Source: a virus. Taken from it: DNA of 64,000 nucleotides. The stretch is taken from positions 1 to 64,000 of IMG/VR virus record IMGVR_UViG_3300017987_000070. One strand, 5' to 3'. Under the pieces are notes generated by a model. It saw only the letters and a list, made by a program, of their open reading frames with translations, was not told the DNA's origin and made no database searches. Position numbers and translations under genes: made by a program. Shown piece after piece: positions 1-6,835 of this stretch. Numbering within the stretch: position 1 is the first letter of the stretch; the number at the start of each line of letters is the position of its first letter.

Positions 1-1
1 C

Positions 2-91
2 GTTGATCTCATGACCCCCGACAGGTGGGCCATCTTCACCTTGAACACACACACCATGAGGTCACATTCAGATGACAGAAAAAACTCTTGA
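2..91 (+). CDS. Possible 3' end of an upstream gene (partial)
   Basis: A frame open from the window edge ends at a TGA overlapping the start of the next gene by 20 bases. About 29 residues are visible, with no recognisable motif. Tight overlaps are normal here, so this could be the tail of an upstream gene, but a chance open frame of this length cannot be excluded. Confidence 0.25.
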   Translation, partial: VDLMTPDRWAIFTLNTHTMRSHSDDRKNS

Positions 92-854
92 CATTCTGCC
101 TTCCTTCTCTGGCTACAAAGAAGGCACCTTGTGCTTCAAGACTGGCGCGGGGAGCCTCGAAGACGGAGGTACACTAGGTCCCTCCGCGATCTCTCAATTC
201 TACGAACGTGTGATCTTAGGAGACTCTTTCCCTCCCAAGATGATCATCAACCACACCTCGACGATGGACTTTGCCCTGGCGTTCCTCCTCTTTAGCCGAC
301 CCGAACTCGTCTTGGAGACGAGAACCGCAGGGTTGGTACGTGCGGTTGACCTCTACACGAGGCTCGGGGTCGTGGGCTTGTCTGTTCTCCCGGCATATGA
401 CCGCAGGCTCTTGGAGAAGGCTCAGGGGATGATGCAACAACAGGGTTCCTCGGTCGAAGCTCAGTTTCAAGGGATTCGTAAGGCAGCGGCCATCTTCGAG
501 GAAGAGATCCGCCTCTCTTCCGTACTGCCGGATGAGCCTCCCTTCGAGGTCTTGGACGAACACGACGGCTTCGTCCGGTACAAGGCCAACATGCCCTGTC
601 TACCCGAGGTGTACGCCGCAGGGTATATGGGAGGTCAGTGGGAGGCAGGGTCTTTGTCTATGGTCTTCAAGAGATCTCCCCTGGTTACGGATTTACCTCT
701 TGACAGGCTTCGATCAACCCTGGATAATGACACTCTTAAAGACGTGTGGCTTGCCGTCGACGACGCCACGCTCATGTCTAAACGAGGTCTCACGGAGACC
801 GAACACGAGAGGACCTGGGTGACCCTCAAGTCCTTTCTAGGAGAAGCAGGATGA
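72..854 (+). CDS. Hypothetical protein, 260 aa
   Basis: I do not recognise this protein. It is soluble, with no signal peptide or membrane segment. A stretch reading INHTSTMDFALAFLL near residue 60 loosely recalls the H..xxxD motif of DHH-type phosphoesterases, but the other DHH motifs are not evident, so this is only a thought. The start is supported by GAGGT about 9 bases upstream of the ATG. The stop overlaps the next ATG by four bases (ATGA), which suggests translational coupling with the RlpA-like gene that follows. Confidence 0.8.
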   Translation: MTEKTLDILPSFSGYKEGTLCFKTGAGSLEDGGTLGPSAISQFYERVILGDSFPPKMIINHTSTMDFALAFLLFSRPELVLETRTAGLVRAVDLYTRLGVVGLSVLPAYDRRLLEKAQGMMQQQGSSVEAQFQGIRKAAAIFEEEIRLSSVLPDEPPFEVLDEHDGFVRYKANMPCLPEVYAAGYMGGQWEAGSLSMVFKRSPLVTDLPLDRLRSTLDNDTLKDVWLAVDDATLMSKRGLTETEHERTWVTLKSFLGEAG

Positions 855-1486
855 ACGTTCATCAGGTACTCGAAGCCGCTTTCGTTACGATCTCTCTGTA
901 CTTCAACCCTACCCCGGAACCCGTAGCGGCCCCGGAGCCTCAGTACGTCGTGCAGCTTCCTCCTGTTCAGCAGGAGGGGCTAGCTTCGTTCTACGGCGCG
1001 GGTGAGAAGGGGATGCATGGGAAGAAGACCGCCACGGGTGAGAAGTTCAACCCCGAGGATCACACCTGTGCGTCACGGTCTCTTCCTTTGAACTCCACGG
1101 TCATCGTGGAAGATGTCCTCACTGGCAACTGGACGTACTGTAGGGTCAACGATCGTGGTCCGTATGGCGCCAAGCTTTACGACCGAGCCGGAGGGGGTTG
1201 GGCGGCCATGTTCAGGCGTAAGGGGGGCTACCTCATCAAGCGCCGGATCGATGGCAAGTGGCAACCCGGCGAGTTCTTCAAGCGGAGGCCGGGTAAGTAC
1301 CGAGGAGTCATGGATATGTCCTACGGAACCGCCAAGGCCCTTGGGGTAGACCTTGACGCGGGTTTGAACCGTGTCAGGGTTCGGTACTGGGATGGGAACC
1401 CTCGCTATGGGTTCTCTCCTCTGGTTCGCCGCGTCCCTTCTCCTACGGCTCAGTGTTCATCGAAGGCGCCTATCTGCGGGGGCTGA
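851..1486 (+). CDS. RlpA-like double-psi beta-barrel protein
   Basis: The protein carries the RlpA signature: LASFYG at about residue 44, KKTATGEKFNP at 58-68, SLPLNSTVIV at 77-86 and RVNDRGPYG at 98-106. A stretch near 156-185 (MDMSYGTAKALGV) matches the end of the barrel. RlpA enzymes are lytic transglycosylases acting on peptidoglycan. About 50 residues are inserted between the DRGP motif and the last strands. The His that RlpA enzymes have in the AAHxTLP motif is Ser here (CASRSLP), while the Asp of NDRGP is kept, so catalysis is uncertain. There is no clear signal peptide. It overlaps the upstream gene by ATGA. A peptidoglycan-binding or modified lytic role in the virion or at lysis is possible. 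Confidence 0.85.
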   Translation: MNVHQVLEAAFVTISLYFNPTPEPVAAPEPQYVVQLPPVQQEGLASFYGAGEKGMHGKKTATGEKFNPEDHTCASRSLPLNSTVIVEDVLTGNWTYCRVNDRGPYGAKLYDRAGGGWAAMFRRKGGYLIKRRIDGKWQPGEFFKRRPGKYRGVMDMSYGTAKALGVDLDAGLNRVRVRYWDGNPRYGFSPLVRRVPSPTAQCSSKAPICGG

Positions 1487-1515
1487 ACCGCAAGCATCTT
1501 CTTATACACCTCGGT

Positions 1516-1574
1516 CATTGAGTGTTGTGCGCTAGTTTTTTTGTACGAACTGGTCACAGAACTTCTACTCAATG
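1516..1574 (+). repeat. Inverted repeat in the intergenic gap
   Basis: CATTGAGT at 1516-1523 is matched by ACTCAATG at 1567-1574, with a run of seven T between them near 1536-1542. The arms are 43 bases apart, so a stable hairpin is uncertain. The gap (1487-1609) separates the RlpA-like gene from the next transcription unit and may hold a promoter, but no convincing -10/-35 pair is seen. Confidence 0.3.
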
Positions 1575-1609
1575 CATAGAGCATCTCCGCTCGCGAACCG
1601 AGGTACCCC

Positions 1610-3322
1610 ATGAAAGACATGCAAGAGATTGAACGCGCGCTTCGTATCGTAGAAGCGAAGTTGGCGCGCGTAAAGACCGCCGCCAAGGAGCGTCAAGCTC
1701 GAATCCGTGCCAAGATCGCGGGCCTGCAAGGCTTCGCCGCCTCGGAGGAAGCGACGGACGCACAGCGTCTAGAGATCCGCAAGGCTCTGGCTTCCCTTGA
1801 AGCCGGGATGCAGAACATCATGCCTCCCCTTGAGGACGTTGAGAAGGAAGTGGACCGTATCTACGGCGATCAGTCCCTCAACTCCACCTATTACTTCTCT
1901 CGCCGCAACCTCAAGAGCGCTTCTTCAAGCGCTTTGGACAAGTTTCACGACGAGTTGGAGGCGTTTCTTTACCCCCCAGGACAAGGGTCAAGAGAGCCTC
2001 GTGGCGATGTTGATTCCATGCTTAGTGTTTATTATCAAGATCTTGGGAGTGCAGATGAACGAAGGTTGATGGACGATTTGCCTGCAATGAAGAAGCTTTT
2101 GGAACGGGAAAAGCGTCGGCTGAACAATCGTAGAGCCTCGACCAAGCGTGACCCGAAGGTCGCAGCTTTCTTGCGTCAAAGCGAGGCGAGGGAGATCCCC
2201 TGGACTGAACTCACTTACGAGCAGGTTCAAGAGGTTATCGACGACATCTACGGCAACCAGAGCGACAACCAGACCTACTACTTCAACCGCGCTGCCCACA
2301 CTCTTCGCGCGATCGAAGCATCTATGGGAGGTCGCACTGAGATGTCTCTCGTAGACGTCATGAAGCAGATGGATTCTCTCTACGGAGACCTCTCCAAGAA
2401 TGAGACGTACTACCCCTCTCGTCGTCACGAAGACACGATGGACATGGTATCCATCGCAGGTGAAGACGAAGAGATGGAAGACGACGAGTCAAAAAAAAAG
2501 GACTCTAATTGGCAAGTAGACGAGCAGCACTACCTGCTCTCGGATGACTTCTCCGACTCGGGGCATCAGCGCATGTCAGGGTATGAGATCCCCGGCTACT
2601 TCGCTAACGACAACTTCGACTCTCATAATACGGTGGCTCCGACGTACCGCGTAGACAACACGGTGGATACCTTTGGTTACTGGGGCGACGAGGTGGACGA
2701 GATGCCTCACGTGGTCCAGAACCGTGCTCCGGTGCAAGCTCAGACGCGTGAGGCGGGTTCCATGAACCCCATCGCTAAGACCATCTATCAGCAGATGGGT
2801 GGCCGTCGCATGGGCGCCATGATTGGTGTGCAGCAGTACATCAACCTCCCGAACGGCCTCGGCATCAAGTGGCCAAACAAGCAGCGCTCCAGAGGCAACT
2901 ACGTTGAGGTGCTCCTCAACGGTAAAGACCTCTACGATATGACGTTCTACAATGTCTCCCGTAGTGGTAAGAAGCTCGTGAAGAAGTACGCTGACCTCTA
3001 CGCGGAGAGCCTCGTACCTGTCTTCGAGGACCAAACGGGCTGGTACCTGCGGATGTCTTCGGTCAAGACCGCAGCGCTTTCGGGCGCTGACAAGAACGTG
3101 CTCATGGCTTTCCTTGACCACCGTCCAATGGAAGGCAAGATGCTCGTCACCGATGGGGTCAAGCTGGAGAAGATGGGCATGGGAGGACGCGTCATGGCAG
3201 AGTGGGTTCGTGGTAAGGTAGAGGCCACAGATGACCCTCACACCCGCTCGGATGAGGTCATTCTTCGAGCCCTCAAAAAGCACACTCCGAGCAAACTACT
3301 CATCACCTCTCCTACGCTTTGA
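1610..3322 (+). CDS. Repeat-bearing probable virion protein, 570 aa
   Basis: The N-terminal 270 residues are mostly helical and carry three copies of a short motif: IYGDQSLNSTYYFSRR (about residue 83), IYGNQSDNQTYYFNR (about 213) and LYGDLSKNETYYPSRR (about 255). A very acidic linker follows, containing a run of nine A at 2491-2499 coding for KKK. The C-terminal part (about 385-480) has the pattern IAKTIYQQMGGRRMGAM then NYVEVLLNGKDLYDM, which resembles a small uncharacterised domain I associate with many phage proteins. Its place just before the tail tube gene suggests a structural or assembly role, but the function is unknown. The gene ends at a strong terminator hairpin. Confidence 0.85.
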   Translation: MKDMQEIERALRIVEAKLARVKTAAKERQARIRAKIAGLQGFAASEEATDAQRLEIRKALASLEAGMQNIMPPLEDVEKEVDRIYGDQSLNSTYYFSRRNLKSASSSALDKFHDELEAFLYPPGQGSREPRGDVDSMLSVYYQDLGSADERRLMDDLPAMKKLLEREKRRLNNRRASTKRDPKVAAFLRQSEAREIPWTELTYEQVQEVIDDIYGNQSDNQTYYFNRAAHTLRAIEASMGGRTEMSLVDVMKQMDSLYGDLSKNETYYPSRRHEDTMDMVSIAGEDEEMEDDESKKKDSNWQVDEQHYLLSDDFSDSGHQRMSGYEIPGYFANDNFDSHNTVAPTYRVDNTVDTFGYWGDEVDEMPHVVQNRAPVQAQTREAGSMNPIAKTIYQQMGGRRMGAMIGVQQYINLPNGLGIKWPNKQRSRGNYVEVLLNGKDLYDMTFYNVSRSGKKLVKKYADLYAESLVPVFEDQTGWYLRMSSVKTAALSGADKNVLMAFLDHRPMEGKMLVTDGVKLEKMGMGGRVMAEWVRGKVEATDDPHTRSDEVILRALKKHTPSKLLITSPTL

Positions 3323-3332
3323 AGATCCTCTT

Positions 3333-3380
3333 ATGAGGTAGGTTGATACCGACTGCAACCTACCTCATACCTCCTTTTAG
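3333..3380 (+). terminator. Rho-independent terminator
   Basis: A perfect 13-bp stem, ATGAGGTAGGTTG at 3333-3345 pairing with 3356-3368, closes a 10-base loop and is followed by a pyrimidine-rich CCTCCTTTT. It lies 10 bases past the stop of the 570-residue gene and isolates it from the tail tube gene. Confidence 0.85.
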
Positions 3381-3464
3381 GGCTCCTGTCCTACCTTCAT
3401 GTCGGTACCGTTTTGAAGAAGTTGATGCGAAAGATCTGACCTTAACCCTTCGCAGGAGACTTCT

Positions 3465-4133
3465 GTGAGAGACAACGACTCATACATTTACCGTCGCGGC
3501 ACGACTCCCAACACACGAGTCGTCGTGAGCCAGAAGAACAAGATCTTCTCTGTCGCTCATGATAACGCCGCCTTCTCCCAGGTGGGCGTCATGTCCTCCT
3601 TCTCCGTTTCGGAGGCCCGTAGTGTCGAGCCCGTCCGTGGTATCGGTTACGGCGATCAGATTGCCGAGCTTGTCCCCGGTGTCACGGACCCCATCGGGCT
3701 CTCAATCGAGCGTCAGTTGCTCTACCTCGCGAACGCGCACCAAGTGTTCGGTTACGCAGGTGGTGTTGACGGTCTCGTGCGATCTCTGAAGCATCACCAG
3801 TGGCCGTTTGATATCAAGCACGAGCTTGTGTTCTCGCGTATCGCGACGAACGCTTCTGTTCCCAAGCAGGTCTCCCCTGCGACGGATGGCGCCAACGAGG
3901 CTCTCTTGACCTTCTTCGAGGCGTGCTGGCTCAACGACTACTCCTACGACTTCGCGGCAGACGGCGCGATGGTCGCGGAGTCGGTTTCAGCTACGGTCTC
4001 CGACATCGTAGACGGTACGAGCACCTACGGGCAGCTCGCTTCCGACGCCGAGTCCACGGGTAACAACCCATTCTCGGATGTCACGGGTGGTTCGTTCCGC
4101 TACGGTTCTGGTACCGGAGTCCCAACCTTCTGA
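3465..4133 (+). CDS. Probable tail tube protein
   Basis: At 222 aa the protein has the size and feel of a myovirus tail tube subunit: a beta-rich body with SFSVSEARSVEPVRGIG (about 44-60), IGLSIERQLLYL (about 84-95) and, near the C terminus, FEACWLNDYSYDF followed by a strand rich in Val and Ser. The start is GTG at 3465 with AGGAG about seven bases upstream. It is framed by terminators on both sides, as expected for a gene made in very high copy number as its own transcript. It lies upstream of the tape measure gene but separated from it by ten genes, which is unusual. I infer tube rather than sheath from size; a sheath gene is not seen in the window. Confidence 0.65.
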   Translation: MRDNDSYIYRRGTTPNTRVVVSQKNKIFSVAHDNAAFSQVGVMSSFSVSEARSVEPVRGIGYGDQIAELVPGVTDPIGLSIERQLLYLANAHQVFGYAGGVDGLVRSLKHHQWPFDIKHELVFSRIATNASVPKQVSPATDGANEALLTFFEACWLNDYSYDFAADGAMVAESVSATVSDIVDGTSTYGQLASDAESTGNNPFSDVTGGSFRYGSGTGVPTF

Positions 4134-4146
4134 TCTCAATTGAGAT
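4133..4146. repeat. Perfect 14-base palindrome
   Basis: ATCTCAATTGAGAT lies immediately after the tail tube stop codon and before the terminator. It could be an operator-like site or simply add to the 3' structure of the mRNA. Confidence 0.4.
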
Positions 4147-4162
4147 TCCTTCTTTACCTCAA

Positions 4163-4196
4163 GGGGGATAGGAATGTCCTATCCCCCCTTCTTTTT
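4163..4196 (+). terminator. Rho-independent terminator after tail tube gene
   Basis: The stem GGGGGATAGGA (4163-4173) pairs with TCCTATCCCCC (4177-4187) around an ATG triloop and is followed by TTCTTTTT. The GGAG ribosome site of the next gene starts at the base after the T-run, so transcripts that read through carry the next gene's start region directly behind the hairpin. Confidence 0.9.
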
Positions 4197-4290
4197 GGAG
4201 CCTTACATGAACAAGCTAGCCAAACAACTGATCAAGCTCGGACATACGAATCCTGAACTTCGAGACCATCTTCGCCCTGTGTTGGATAAG
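4188..4290 (+). repeat. Duplicated ribosome site plus N-terminal module, copy 1
   Basis: This stretch, from the T-rich leader and GGAGCC ribosome site through the first 28 codons, is closely similar at the DNA level to 5140-5242. Both read ATGAACAAGCT then CTTCGAGACCA then CTGTGTTGGAT. Similarity fades after the module, so the leader and N-terminal tag were duplicated as a unit onto two different proteins. Confidence 0.85.
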
Positions 4291-5130
4291 ATCGCCGCGC
4301 GGGTAGACTTTGGTGCTGTAGATTGGTATGAAACTTGGGCGGAGGGTTTTGAACGCTCTACAAGTGGTTTAGAATCTTTGGTCCGTCAAGTCAAAGGTGT
4401 CGAAGACCTTTCGTTCGACATCAACTGGAATAAGCATTACATGCTAATCGAGGTAGATACCTCTCTAGTTTCACCTTCCAAGGGAGGTAGACCTCATAGC
4501 TTTGATCTGTATGTAGCTTGGTATGATAAGAAGCCAGAGGTACTTACCGTAGAACTAGAGGGTGCAAAGGACATTTCCCTGCCGCTAGATTTGAAACGCT
4601 ACGTCAAACCGGGTTCAGACCCGGATTGGGATGGAGTTGCTGATCATGTGGATGACGTTCTCTACAAGAACTTCAAAAAGGTTTTGACGAAGGCTTTAAG
4701 CTCTGAAGCCAAGAAACACAAGCTGGTCACACAAGCTGAGTACGATAAGATGGTAGCCGAGAAGGAGAAAGCCGAATCGCCTGCCCAAGAGAAAAAAGAG
4801 CGTGCTAAATCAGCCCCAAGTATTGAGAAGCTTGTTCCTGCTCTTAAGGAAGCTCTCCGCAAGGATCGTAACATCTATGTAAACGGAATCGACCTCCCCG
4901 GTAAAGGTCGTGCTGAAAGAAATGAGATCCTCGTGGATTTCTATGACGAGAGAGTACCAGACCTCTTTGACGATCCCAATTTTTATTCAGCGGTTGACCG
5001 TGCCAACGAGGCCGTTGAGAAGCTTCTGAAAGCCGAGCTGCGACCCTTCAAGTCTATGATCACTAAGATGAACATCGAAGGGGACATGGATGACGCCAAC
5101 AGGTTTCTTCTCGCAATCAAGTTGAAGTGA
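4207..5130 (+). CDS. Hypothetical protein with LIKLG..NPELR N-terminal module
   Basis: The 307-residue protein opens with MNKLAKQLIKLGHTNPELR and HLRPVL, the module shared with the two genes that follow and with one at 56723-57778. The rest is a soluble alpha/beta body, a Lys/Glu-rich linker near residues 185-210, and a C-terminal domain of about 90 residues; I recognise neither. The ATG at 4207 is chosen over an upstream in-frame start because of GGAG at 4197-4200 and because the module begins there. The gene is somewhat AT-richer than the baseplate genes. The tag suggests a virion or virion-associated protein, but this is inference. Confidence 0.85.
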   Translation: MNKLAKQLIKLGHTNPELRDHLRPVLDKIAARVDFGAVDWYETWAEGFERSTSGLESLVRQVKGVEDLSFDINWNKHYMLIEVDTSLVSPSKGGRPHSFDLYVAWYDKKPEVLTVELEGAKDISLPLDLKRYVKPGSDPDWDGVADHVDDVLYKNFKKVLTKALSSEAKKHKLVTQAEYDKMVAEKEKAESPAQEKKERAKSAPSIEKLVPALKEALRKDRNIYVNGIDLPGKGRAERNEILVDFYDERVPDLFDDPNFYSAVDRANEAVEKLLKAELRPFKSMITKMNIEGDMDDANRFLLAIKLK

Positions 5131-5139
5131 CCCACTTAC

Positions 5140-5242
5140 CCTCATTTTGGAGCCTACCATGAACAAGCTCGCAACACAACTCATTCGTCTGGGACATGAG
5201 CATCCTGACCTTCGAGACCACCTTCGTCCTGTGTTGGATGAG
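5140..5242 (+). repeat. Duplicated ribosome site plus N-terminal module, copy 2
   Basis: Second copy of the leader and N-terminal module described at 4188-4290, exactly 952 bases downstream and colinear with no gaps between the two ATGs and the shared GTGTTGGAT. Confidence 0.85.
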
Positions 5243-5650
5243 GTCCTCAAGGTGTCGAGTCAGGGTCTCAAGCTCAATGACCTCAAGCTCAACTCTTCGA
5301 CGCGCACGAAGGTAAACACTTGGATGGCTCGCTTCGATCATGATGCCCCTGCGGCAGAGATGGCCGGAGGGAGGGGGTACTTCCCGGCGAACACTGGAGG
5401 TATCTTCCAGAACGCCTCTCGCCCCATGAACCTGGGTGACTTCCGAGACACCGTGGCTATGGGCAATAACACCATCCTCTTCGGCGTCGCGAGTCATGAC
5501 CGTCGTGGGCAGAGGTTCGGGCGCGGCTTTCTGACGACCATGCCTAGCTTCGACGCGGCGAACCTCGCTCGCCAAGGCATCGAGTGTGTTCGGGTTGACG
5601 ACGTTCACCACCTCTGGTACTGTTACATTCCGTTCACTTACGGCTCTTGA
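5159..5650 (+). CDS. Hypothetical protein with LIRLG N-terminal module, 163 aa
   Basis: The protein begins MNKLATQLIRLGHEHPDLR followed by HLRPVLDEV, the same module as its neighbours. The remaining 130 residues are unrelated to theirs: a compact, Gly- and aromatic-containing body with the C-terminal strand VDDVHHLWYCYIPFTYG. No family is recognised. The start at 5159 is set by TTTTGGAGCC just upstream, matching the 4207 gene. The stop overlaps a possible upstream start of the next gene. Confidence 0.82.
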   Translation: MNKLATQLIRLGHEHPDLRDHLRPVLDEVLKVSSQGLKLNDLKLNSSTRTKVNTWMARFDHDAPAAEMAGGRGYFPANTGGIFQNASRPMNLGDFRDTVAMGNNTILFGVASHDRRGQRFGRGFLTTMPSFDAANLARQGIECVRVDDVHHLWYCYIPFTYGS

Positions 5651-5661
5651 GGGAATACCTC

Positions 5662-6726
5662 ATGGACAAACTGTCAAATAAACTCATCAAACTCGGGTAC
5701 ACGAACCCTGAGCTTCGCCCGCACCTCCGAACCCTCTTGAAAAATCTCGATCGTCAAGATACCCATATCCGAGATAGATCGGACAAGATCGCTGGAGGTA
5801 AGATTGAGCCTCTAGGTTTTGACCCTTCAGGGCGCCCTATGTACCTGCACGAGCAGGTGTTCGGCAAGAATAGCTACGTGCGTGACCTCCAGAAGCGCTC
5901 AATCGATCGTAAATACAATTTAGCTATTCGGCACGCAACAAATGGCAGTCTGGCCGAAACCTTGGGCAAGACTCTTAGGCGCAAACTGGAAGGGATATTC
6001 GAAGCAGAGCCAGAGAGCACGCGTGGCGCGGTAATTGACGAGGGTGATGAGGACGGTCAGGCGTGGGCTCGTCTCGTACTGAGGCTTCCCAACACAAACC
6101 TAAAGCTATCTCGGTCCAAGGCCCACACCTTTGCTGTGATTATCGCACAAACCTATTCGGTGGATAAGGTTTGTGTGGCTCAACTCGACGACCTTTCGGA
6201 GTACAATGGCGATCTCTATCTGGAGATTTCATGGTGGGGAGCGATCTGGGACGAAGACCTCGTGAGCTACTACCGTGAGGAAATGGAGCGCAAGCGCAGG
6301 GAAGAAGAGGAGAAAGAGCGTCTCCGTCTTGAGAAAGAGAAGGCTCGTGAAGAGGAAGAGCGCCGTAAGAAGGACCCTGCCTACATTCGGGGCCAGATCA
6401 TGTCTGAACTCGAATACGCCTTGAAAAGTCTGGACTCGGGGAGAGGACGTTACGTTAGTAGTCCCACTCTCGAAGGGAGCTTCATCTATGGAAGCTACCG
6501 CTCCAACCTCGACGAAGACGGTAGTGAGTATGACGACTACTACGAAGACGAGGATGGTGACGATCCGGGCGAGTCCAACTCCTATGAGGAGGCCGTTTCT
6601 TTCGAGGAGGAACGTGCGGAAGAGCGCATAATGAACTACCTTAAAGAGTACGAAAAGCACATCAAAGGCGTTTTTGTTGAGCAAGGCGACAAGAACTACA
6701 TGGAAGTAACCGTGACTCTTAAGTGA
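5662..6726 (+). CDS. Hypothetical protein with LIKLG..NPELR N-terminal module, 354 aa
   Basis: The N terminus reads MDKLSNKLIKLGYTNPELR then PHLRTLL. A globular part follows, then a long charged helix near residues 210-240 (repeated KRREEEEKER-type sequence), which should form a coiled coil or single alpha helix. A C-terminal domain of about 110 residues contains a very acidic loop (DEDGSEYDDYYEDEDGDD). The C-terminal domain ends in a strand, NYMEVTVTLK, resembling the end of the 4207 protein (ANRFLLAIKLK). GAGGG at 5649 supports the ATG at 5662. Function unknown. It is the last gene before a strong terminator. Confidence 0.85.
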   Translation: MDKLSNKLIKLGYTNPELRPHLRTLLKNLDRQDTHIRDRSDKIAGGKIEPLGFDPSGRPMYLHEQVFGKNSYVRDLQKRSIDRKYNLAIRHATNGSLAETLGKTLRRKLEGIFEAEPESTRGAVIDEGDEDGQAWARLVLRLPNTNLKLSRSKAHTFAVIIAQTYSVDKVCVAQLDDLSEYNGDLYLEISWWGAIWDEDLVSYYREEMERKRREEEEKERLRLEKEKAREEEERRKKDPAYIRGQIMSELEYALKSLDSGRGRYVSSPTLEGSFIYGSYRSNLDEDGSEYDDYYEDEDGDDPGESNSYEEAVSFEEERAEERIMNYLKEYEKHIKGVFVEQGDKNYMEVTVTLK

Positions 6727-6750
6727 GGCTCACGTACAGTTAGAGCAGAG

Positions 6751-6785
6751 GCCCCCGGAACACACTCCGGGGGCTTTTCTTTTTG
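6751..6785 (+). terminator. Rho-independent terminator
   Basis: A GC-rich stem GCCCCCGGA (6751-6759) pairs with TCCGGGGGC (6766-6774) around a six-base loop and is followed by TTTTCTTTTT. It closes the 4207-6726 gene group. Confidence 0.95.
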
Positions 6786-6835
6786 TGTAGACCTCAAAGT
6801 GAATGACTAGCTGATTCCATCCAAGAGGCTCTACC

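Noticed and set aside
2576-3283. 235-codon open frame antisense to the 570-residue gene
   Set aside because: Entirely inside a gene with a recognisable C-terminal phage domain; no supporting signal.
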